Positions 6,492-10,240 of a stretch of 10,240 nucleotides of DNA are shown here, in pieces. Within the stretch, counting starts at the first letter, position 1; the number at the start of each line of letters is the position of its first letter. Both the position numbers and the translations under genes were made by a program. Under the pieces are notes generated by a model that did not search any database, was not told the origin of the DNA, and saw nothing but the letters and a program-made list of their open reading frames with translations. The stretch is from Acetobacteraceae bacterium (GTDB lineage: Bacteria; Pseudomonadota; Alphaproteobacteria; Acetobacterales; Acetobacteraceae): contig JADGHI010000103.1 in the NCBI GenBank assembly GCA_019689515.1, positions 1 to 10,240 of the forward strand, written 5' to 3'.

Positions 6492-7484
6492 CTAGTCGAT
6501 CCGGATGCCCGAGGCCTCCACCACCGGCACCCAAAGATCGAGCTGGGCCTGCCAGAAGGTCCTGAACTCGTCCGCCGTCGTGCCGGCGGGCTCCGTCCCT
6601 GCTTCCCGGAGGCGCCGTGCCACGGTCTCGTCGCGCACCGCGTCGCACACCGCCTTCTCGAGCCGCGTGATGACGGCAGGCGGTGTGGCCGCGGGCGCAT
6701 AGATGCCCATGAAGTTCATGATCTGGAAGCCGGGCAGGCCCTGCTCGATCGCCGTCGGCACCTCGGGCAGCAACGGATTCCGCTCCGGCGCCAGCACGGC
6801 GATGGCACGCACCTGGCCGTTGCGGATGTAGGGCGCCTGGGACGAGATGCCCTCGATCAGCATGTCCACATTGCCCGCGATCATGTCCGCGAAGACCAGG
6901 CCGGCACCGCGGTAGGGCACATGCTCCGCCTGCGTCCCCGTGCGCTGGTTCAGGAGGTACGCGCCGAGCTGATTGATGCTGCCAGGGCCGGCCGAGCCAT
7001 AGGTGATGCGCCCAGGGCGGGCCCGCATGAGGGCGATCAGTTCCTGCAGGTTCCGCACCGGCACGTGGTTGCCGACGGTGAGCACCATCGGCAGCGTCGC
7101 GACCAGGGAGACGGGCGCAAAGTCCCGGCGCGGATCCACGCGCGCGTTGCGCGCCAGCCCGACCATCAGCACTGCATTGGTGATGGTGAAGATGATGATG
7201 GTGTGGCCATCCGGCGGCGCGGTGGCGACCGCCTCGGCCCCGATGAGGCCGCCGGCGCCGCCGCGGTTCTCGATCACCACCGGCCTGCCGCCGAAGGCCT
7301 CCTGCATCCCCGGCGCCACGATCCGCGCGACGACGTCCGTCGCACCGCCCGGAGCGAAGGGCACGACGAGGCGCACCGACTGGCGCGGGAATTCCACTGC
7401 GGCGCCCTGGCTCCACGCGACGCGCGGTGGCAGAGACGCCGCGCCGGTGGCGGCGAGCAGCGTGCGGCGGGCGATTGCGCGCAT
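6492..7484 (-). CDS. Bug/TctC-family tripartite tricarboxylate transporter substrate-binding protein
   Basis: 330-residue periplasmic receptor of the Bug (TctC) family, which binds small carboxylates (citrate, amino acids, terephthalate and others) for TctAB-type transporters. The precursor begins MRAIARRTLLAATGAA and ends its leader near AWSQGA (about residue 28). The RRTLL after a short N-region makes Tat export plausible, as is common for this family in Acetobacteraceae. The mature start shows the family signature: VRLVVPFAPGGATDVVARI (37-55) followed by VVIENRGGAGGLIGAE (69-84), both of which line the ligand pocket. SYGSAGPGS-like (here TYGSAGPGS) and HVPYRGAG blocks follow. Ligand identity cannot be read from the sequence. 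Of two close ATGs (7490, 7484) the second is preferred, because GAGG (7494-7491) lies 6 nt before it. No TctA/TctB genes are in the window, typical for orphan Bug proteins. It converges on the operon. Confidence 0.92.
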   Translation of the reverse strand: MRAIARRTLLAATGAASLPPRVAWSQGAAVEFPRQSVRLVVPFAPGGATDVVARIVAPGMQEAFGGRPVVIENRGGAGGLIGAEAVATAPPDGHTIIIFTITNAVLMVGLARNARVDPRRDFAPVSLVATLPMVLTVGNHVPVRNLQELIALMRARPGRITYGSAGPGSINQLGAYLLNQRTGTQAEHVPYRGAGLVFADMIAGNVDMLIEGISSQAPYIRNGQVRAIAVLAPERNPLLPEVPTAIEQGLPGFQIMNFMGIYAPAATPPAVITRLEKAVCDAVRDETVARRLREAGTEPAGTTADEFRTFWQAQLDLWVPVVEASGIRID

Positions 7485-7490
7485 GGTCAT

Positions 7491-7495
7491 CCTCG
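7491..7495 (-). promoter_or_regulatory. Shine-Dalgarno CGAGG of the Bug receptor gene
   Basis: On the minus strand CGAGG is followed by ATGACC and then the chosen ATG at 7484. The ATG at 7490 would abut the site with no spacing, so 7484 is the better start. Confidence 0.5.
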
Positions 7496-7553
7496 TGCTG
7501 GACGGTCGTGGAATGAGCGGAGGGGCACCGGCGACATGTCCCGGCGCGGCTGA

Positions 7554-7575
7554 CGGGGCCGATGCTGCGGCCCCG
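7554..7575. repeat. Inverted repeat upstream of the Bug receptor gene (7-bp arms)
   Basis: CGGGGCC (7554-7560) and GGCCCCG (7569-7575) are perfect complements around an 8-nt loop. It lies about 70 nt before the receptor start, in the presumed leader or promoter area. It could be a leader hairpin or an operator; GC-rich chance pairing remains possible. Confidence 0.35.
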
Positions 7576-7598
7576 CGGACCCGACGCGACGAGGCTTC

Positions 7599-7613
7599 CA
7601 TGGCGACGCCATG
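7599..7613. repeat. 15-nt near-perfect palindrome upstream of the Bug receptor gene
   Basis: CATGGCG-A-CGCCATG is a perfect palindrome with 7-bp arms and one central base, about 115 nt before the receptor start. Compact symmetry of this sort fits a dimeric transcription-factor site better than an RNA hairpin, since the loop is only one base. No known operator consensus was recognised. Confidence 0.35.
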
Positions 7614-7827
7614 CCATGCGGCGCCGGTGGAACTCGCGGCACGCTCCTGGGGGCGGTCACGGCGCATCGCGCCCCTTTCCGGTCCGGCATCCACGAATCC
7701 TCCCCGCCGCTCCGGCTGTCTCATCGCCGCGCGGTTTGGACTGGAGCCTGCAAAGCCCCGCCATGCCGGTCAAACGGAAATTCAACGGCGCGCGATAGGC
7801 GTCCCATGCGGCCGGCGCGCGCCGTCG

Positions 7828-7914
7828 TTATGCCACGCGCCCGCGCAGCCCCACGCGCTCGAGCCGCGGCAGGACCACCTCGACGAAGTACGGACACCGC
7901 CAGCGCATTGACGC
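7828..7914 (-). pseudogene. Protein-like C-terminal remnant, unassigned (possibly LLM-type flavin oxidoreductase)
   Basis: The minus strand from 7914 to a TAA at 7828-7830 reads 28 codons ending PYFVEVVLPRLERVGLRG-RVA. The segment YFVEVVLPRLERVGL has the amphipathic, low-complexity-free look of a real C-terminal helix, unlike the Arg/Ala-rich shadow frames around it. It is cut off upstream by an in-frame TGA at 7915-7917, and no intact continuation was found in the other minus frames. Many luciferase-like monooxygenase family proteins end with a helix of the type 'F-x-x-E-V-x-P-x-L', so that family is a guess. It is likely the tail of a decayed gene. Confidence 0.3.
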
Positions 7915-7984
7915 TCAAAGACGTCCTCCACTCCACGCACATGCGCGACGAAAGCCACACATCCTGGCGGCGATCCAGGAGACG

Positions 7985-8083
7985 ATGGCCATCGGCATCG
8001 AGAAGGTGTGGCGGAACGGCGTGCCGACCTTCCGCCAGGGCAAGCGCGCGACCGGCGAGCGACCGCGCCGGCTCACCACCCGC
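7985..8083 (+). pseudogene. C-terminal remnant resembling an amidohydrolase/N-acyl-D-amino-acid deacylase
   Basis: In one plus frame this stretch reads GIEKVWRNGVPTF (7994-8032) followed by RQGKRATGERPRRL (8033-8074). This matches the typical last 30 residues of D-aminoacylase-type amidohydrolases, which end with 'G-I-x-x-V-x-V-N-G-x-x-x-x-x-x-G-x-x-T-G-x-x-P-G-R'. The catalytic barrel is missing: upstream, the frame (7802-7984) reads Arg/Pro-rich sequence with no family motif, and the frame runs past the expected end without a stop, into the antisense of the DUF4087 gene. The intact enzyme would be about 480-550 residues. This is therefore read as a tail fragment left by a deletion or rearrangement, not an expressed gene. 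Confidence 0.45.
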
Positions 8084-8104
8084 CACAAGCCCTGGGGCGG
8101 GCCC

Positions 8105-8485
8105 TCAGGGCGGCGGCAAGTGACGGTCCTTGCGACAGACCGACAGCGCCTGCTGCCGCGCGGAGAGGATCTGCTGCACGGTCCTGGTCTTGGGATCGGC
8201 CACCAGGCGCAGGCAGACGCAGCCATAGCCATAGGAGCCGCCCCCGGTGCGCACCCATTCCGGGCCGGTGAGGTCGGGGATCAATTCCATCCCCGGCAAT
8301 TCCGCCTCGCCCTGGCTGCGCAGCACCCATTGCCCGTCGCGGTCCACCAGCCACCAATTGCCCGGCGTCGGGTTGTGCAGCCAGCCGCACCGCATCTCGC
8401 CGCGCGGCTGTGCGAAGGCGGGCGCGGCTCCTAGCAGGGCGAGCGCGGCCAGCAGGGCCAGTCGGCGGGAGCGGCGGGCAGGCAT
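8105..8485 (-). CDS. Small secreted DUF4087 protein
   Basis: 126-residue protein with a Sec signal peptide: basic MPARRSRR, hydrophobic core LALLAALALLGA, and a cleavage-like APAFA-Q at about residues 21-26. The mature 100 residues match DUF4087: RCGWLHNPTPGNWWLVDRDG (32-51) near the start, then W53, a central EWVRT (76-80), and the terminal block YGYGCVCLRL (85-94) with SVCRKDRHL (115-123). Four cysteines (C33, C89, C91, C117) are spaced so that two disulfides in the periplasm are likely. Function of the family is unknown. The ATG at 8485 is preferred over ATG 8491, because the strong AGGAGG is 8 nt from the former and only 2 nt from the latter. It appears to be a single-gene unit with its own promoter, unrelated in obvious function to the catabolic operon. 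Confidence 0.85.
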   Translation of the reverse strand: MPARRSRRLALLAALALLGAAPAFAQPRGEMRCGWLHNPTPGNWWLVDRDGQWVLRSQGEAELPGMELIPDLTGPEWVRTGGGSYGYGCVCLRLVADPKTRTVQQILSARQQALSVCRKDRHLPPP

Positions 8486-8493
8486 GTACATAA

Positions 8494-8499
8494 CCTCCT
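8494..8499 (-). promoter_or_regulatory. Strong Shine-Dalgarno AGGAGG of the DUF4087 gene
   Basis: A perfect AGGAGG on the minus strand, 8 nt from ATG 8485. It is the best ribosome binding site in the window and decides between two ATGs only two codons apart. Confidence 0.7.
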
Positions 8500-8512
8500 G
8501 AACGACGCCGGC

Positions 8513-8542
8513 ATGATTCGCCGGGCCCTCCGCCGATGCCAA
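8513..8542 (-). promoter_or_regulatory. sigma70-type promoter candidate for the DUF4087 gene
   Basis: Minus-strand TTGGCA (8542-8537, 5 of 6) and AATCAT (8518-8513, 4 of 6) are separated by 18 nt. The predicted start of transcription falls near 8505, just ahead of the AGGAGG site, giving a short leader of about 20 nt. Position and spacing are both sensible. Confidence 0.45.
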
Positions 8543-8607
8543 GAGCGCCGACGGCCGGCCTCCTACCGGCGCCGACGGGACCTTTCGCGGCGGAGCGCGG
8601 CGCCTCC

Positions 8608-9378
8608 TCAGCGCCAGCCGCCGCCGCCGTTCACGTACACCGTGTCCGCGGTCATGTAGGGGCAGGCGTCGGAGCAGAGGAACAGCACCAGCTCGCCGAT
8701 CTCCTCCGGCTCCGCCATGCGCTTCATCGGCACGTCCTCGATGAAGCGACGGATCAGCTCGGGCGAGGTGTTCGCAGCCCGCGCGAAAGGCGTGTTCACC
8801 GGTCCCGGCGAGATGGAGATCGCGCGGATGCCGCGGTCGGCGAACTCGCGCGCGACGCCGAGCGTCATGGTCAGCACCGCCCCCTTCGCCGAGGCGTAGT
8901 GTACCGAGGCGCCCGGCCCGCCACGCTTGTGCGACATGCTGGCCACGTTGACGATCACGCCGGCGCCGTTCTCCAGCATGTGCGGCAGCACCGCCTGCAT
9001 GGCGTAGAAGGTGCCCTTCACGTTGAGGTCGAAGGTCTTATCCAGCAGCTCGTCATCGATCTCGAGGAACTTGCACCGCCGCCCCGCCGCGCCGGCGGAG
9101 TTGAACAGGAAGTCCACCCGGCCGAATTCCTCGATGGCGCGGCGGATCAGCGCGTTCACCTGCTCGCGCGAGGTGACGTCGGTCGGCACGGCGAGGCCCT
9201 TCGCGCCGTGCTGCGCCACCCCCTCCGCCGCGCGGCGCGCGCCCTCGGCGTCGATGTCGGCGCAGACGACATTGGCGCCCTCGCGCGCGAAGATCAGCGC
9301 GGTCGCGCGGCCAATGCCGCTCGCGGCGCCGGTGATGACGATGGTCCGGCCGTGGAAGTAGTCCGGCGTCTTGGGCAT
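8608..9378 (-). CDS. Classical SDR-family NAD(P)-dependent oxidoreductase
   Basis: 256-residue Rossmann-fold short-chain dehydrogenase/reductase. All classical landmarks are present: cofactor loop TGAASGIG (16-23), D41 at the end of the second strand (favouring NAD(H) over NADP(H)), NSAG (93-96), N119, catalytic S147, Y161 and K165 in the YASAK motif, and the PGPVNTPF segment (191-198) after the sixth strand. The C-terminus ends with VYVNGGGGWR, as in many 3-ketoacyl-ACP reductase/alcohol dehydrogenase-like SDRs. Substrate cannot be assigned. The start at ATG 9378 (MPKTPDYFHGRT) gives the normal short lead-in to the first strand and has GGAGGA about 10 nt upstream; an ATG at 9450 would add 24 residues with no family match. 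It lies downstream of the MmgE/PrpD gene on the same strand with a 149-nt gap containing a promoter candidate, so it may be transcribed separately. Confidence 0.9.
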   Translation of the reverse strand: MPKTPDYFHGRTIVITGAASGIGRATALIFAREGANVVCADIDAEGARRAAEGVAQHGAKGLAVPTDVTSREQVNALIRRAIEEFGRVDFLFNSAGAAGRRCKFLEIDDELLDKTFDLNVKGTFYAMQAVLPHMLENGAGVIVNVASMSHKRGGPGASVHYASAKGAVLTMTLGVAREFADRGIRAISISPGPVNTPFARAANTSPELIRRFIEDVPMKRMAEPEEIGELVLFLCSDACPYMTADTVYVNGGGGWR

Positions 9379-9423
9379 GGCGAGGACGTCCTCCGGTGCA
9401 TCCTGAATGTGGGTGTCACGGGC

Positions 9424-9435
9424 AGGCGACCGCCT
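9424..9435. promoter_or_regulatory. small dyad, possible operator upstream of the SDR gene
   Basis: AGGCG-AC-CGCCT forms a 5-2-5 dyad between the promoter candidate and the SDR start. Its placement just downstream of the predicted transcription start would suit a repressor site, but the arms are short. Confidence 0.2.
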
Positions 9436-9473
9436 CTTCGGAACCGCCAATCGCCCCCGCCACCGCTCCTCCC

Positions 9474-9502
9474 GCCATAGCTGGCGTTGTGTCGCCCCTC
9501 AA
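9474..9502 (-). promoter_or_regulatory. sigma70-like promoter candidate for the SDR gene
   Basis: Minus-strand TTGAGG (9502-9497, 4 of 6) and TATGGC (9479-9474, 3 of 6) are separated by exactly 17 nt. They sit in the 149-nt gap after the MmgE/PrpD stop, about 95 nt before the SDR ATG. Weak, but the best candidate in the gap. Confidence 0.3.
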
Positions 9503-9527
9503 GTGAGTGCGCCGCCTGCCTGACCAG

Positions 9528-10240
9528 CTAGCCGGCACCGGCCGCGCCCTGCCCGGACATCAGACTCATCAGCGGGCGCAGGCTGCCCGCCTCGTCGAGC
9601 CGCCAGACCTGCTCGATCAGCCGCTCCACGTCGCCGTTGAAGCCCCCGAGGCGCGCATTGTCCGCGAATTTCGCCTCAAGTTCCCGATCCGACAGCGGCC
9701 GCTCCCGACTGCCGCGGGCGTGCATGACGACCGCGCGCAGCGTCCTCCCGCCCACCGTCTCGATGGTGACGGAGGCGGCGCCCACGGGAAGGGATTCGTC
9801 CACTTCCGCCCGGACCTTGCGGCGGAGCGCCACGATCTTCGGGTCCATGACGACGGGCGGGGAGAACTCGCGGACGCCGGCCGCCCCGAAGGCGAAGGCG
9901 ACCGCCGCGCTGTGGTGGATGCTCACCCGCGCGTCGCGCTCGTTCTCCACCACCCGGTCGCCACGCGCGAGCAGGAGCCGATCGCCGCGCACCACCACCG
10001 CCGCGATGTCGTCCGCCGAAAGCCCATGCTCCGCGCGCAGGTCGAGGCAGGCATCAATCACCGAATGGAGGACGATGCCGCAGGGATAGGGCTTGTAGGT
10101 GTTCTTCAGCACCTCCCAGCGCTCGCCGAGACCCTCGGTGATCGCGGCGAGCCGCGGCTCGTCGCCGGCCGCGCGCGCCCAGCCGAGCCGGCCCTCGATC
10201 GCCGCCGGCGCCGCCGCATAGCCCTGCTGCGCGAGCAGGG
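9528..10240 (-). CDS. MmgE/PrpD family protein, C-terminal part (5' end beyond window)
   Basis: The minus-strand frame is open from the window edge to a TAG at 9528-9530, giving 236 residues that match the C-terminal half of the MmgE/PrpD family (usual length 450-500). The family includes 2-methylcitrate dehydratase and cis-aconitate decarboxylase. Visible landmarks are LLAQQGYAAA at the left end of the fragment, LTEGLGERW-like (here ITEGLGERWEVL), and the highly conserved NTYKPYPCGIVLHSVIDA block, whose lysine lies in the active-site region of the family. These are followed by the alpha/beta lid domain and a final FADNARLGGF helix. A GTG at 10112 can serve as a start only on paper; the homology clearly continues upstream. 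Substrate specificity cannot be read from this half. It is the likely first gene of a minus-strand group with the SDR. Confidence 0.88.
   Translation of the reverse strand, partial: LLAQQGYAAAPAAIEGRLGWARAAGDEPRLAAITEGLGERWEVLKNTYKPYPCGIVLHSVIDACLDLRAEHGLSADDIAAVVVRGDRLLLARGDRVVENERDARVSIHHSAAVAFAFGAAGVREFSPPVVMDPKIVALRRKVRAEVDESLPVGAASVTIETVGGRTLRAVVMHARGSRERPLSDRELEAKFADNARLGGFNGDVERLIEQVWRLDEAGSLRPLMSLMSGQGAAGAG

Larger units (their letters stand above)
7485..8104. other. 620-nt stretch without an intact gene
   Basis: Between the Bug receptor start and the DUF4087 stop no frame gives a convincing full protein. It holds the receptor leader with two inverted repeats (7554-7575, 7599-7613), a slightly less GC-rich patch around 7725-7800, and two probable broken gene tails (7828-7914 minus, 7985-8083 plus). 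The tails point away from each other, so each lies where the other's missing N-terminal part should be. That marks a rearrangement or deletion junction near 7915-7985. No transposase, tRNA or terminal inverted repeat of an insertion sequence was seen. Confidence 0.5.

Noticed and set aside
7485..7724. N-terminal extension of the Bug receptor frame up to 7724
   Set aside because: The family starts with a short leader; MRAIARRTLL with GAGG upstream fits exactly, and the extension is Arg/Ala/Ser-rich noise.
7750..7775. sigma54-like TGGC...TTTGCA element on the minus strand upstream of the Bug receptor
   Set aside because: The spacing between the GG and GC elements is one base short of the strict requirement and it lies over 260 nt from the gene.
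7003..7911. 302-codon plus-strand frame opposite the Bug receptor and its upstream region
   Set aside because: Mostly antisense to the receptor; the part beyond 7490 shows no recognisable protein and no ribosome binding site.
8051..8072. GC hairpin (7-bp arms including one G-U, 8-nt loop) downstream of the DUF4087 stop as an intrinsic terminator
   Set aside because: No T-run follows, and the arms fall inside the amidohydrolase-like remnant, so codon structure may explain the pairing.
8545..8578. Direct repeat GCGCCGACGG at 8545-8554 and 8569-8578, between the SDR and DUF4087 genes
   Set aside because: Only two 10-nt GC-rich copies, 24 nt apart; too little to call a repeat element, CRISPR or iteron.
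1..10240. Search by eye for tRNA, rRNA, CRISPR arrays, transposases, toxin-antitoxin or phage genes
   Set aside because: No sequence with the needed features was seen; the window looks like metabolic genes plus one scarred gap.

Overview
This is a GC-rich bacterial window from an environmental alphaproteobacterium. The closest feel is Acetobacteraceae (Roseomonas-like), with Burkholderiales as an alternative. The grounds are a composition dominated by G and C at third codon positions, a Bug/TctC solute receptor with a Tat-like RR leader, a TRAP transporter, and the pairing of AtuA with a DUF4387 protein. The taxonomic call is inference only.

Layout. Positions 1-363 (minus) hold most of a TRAP transporter small permease, running off the left edge. 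A 214-nt divergent spacer follows. Then comes a plus-strand catabolic operon, 578-6470: an isocitrate lyase/PEP mutase-superfamily protein, an HD-domain metalloenzyme, an AtuA-family protein, a DUF4387 protein, an AidB/ACAD11-like acyl-CoA dehydrogenase and an HpcH/HpaI-type aldolase. The first four genes overlap or nearly touch. The last two have their own ribosome binding sites. A Bug-type tripartite-tricarboxylate receptor (6492-7484, minus) converges on the operon with 21 nt between stop codons.

Positions 7485-8104 carry no intact gene. They contain the upstream region of the receptor gene, with two perfect inverted repeats, and what look like two broken gene tails in opposite orientation: an amidohydrolase/D-aminoacylase-like C-terminus (plus) and an unassigned protein C-terminus (minus). 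Next come three minus-strand genes: a small secreted DUF4087 protein with a credible sigma70-type promoter, a classical SDR oxidoreductase, and the C-terminal part of a MmgE/PrpD-family protein that runs off the right edge.

How it fits together. TRAP and Bug receptors usually import small organic acids. The central operon has two enzymes of TIM-barrel families that make or break C-C bonds beside a carboxylate (PEP mutase/ICL and HpcH/HpaI), an acyl-CoA dehydrogenase, and the AtuA/DUF4387 pair known from acyclic terpene and branched-acid catabolic loci. This suggests a poorly characterised route for a branched or hydroxylated carboxylic acid. No CoA ligase or CoA transferase, hydratase or regulator is visible inside the window, so the substrate cannot be assigned. 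The most promising points are the AtuA/DUF4387/PEP-mutase-like/HD operon as a unit, the non-canonical active site of the PEP-mutase-like protein, and the scarred intergenic region.
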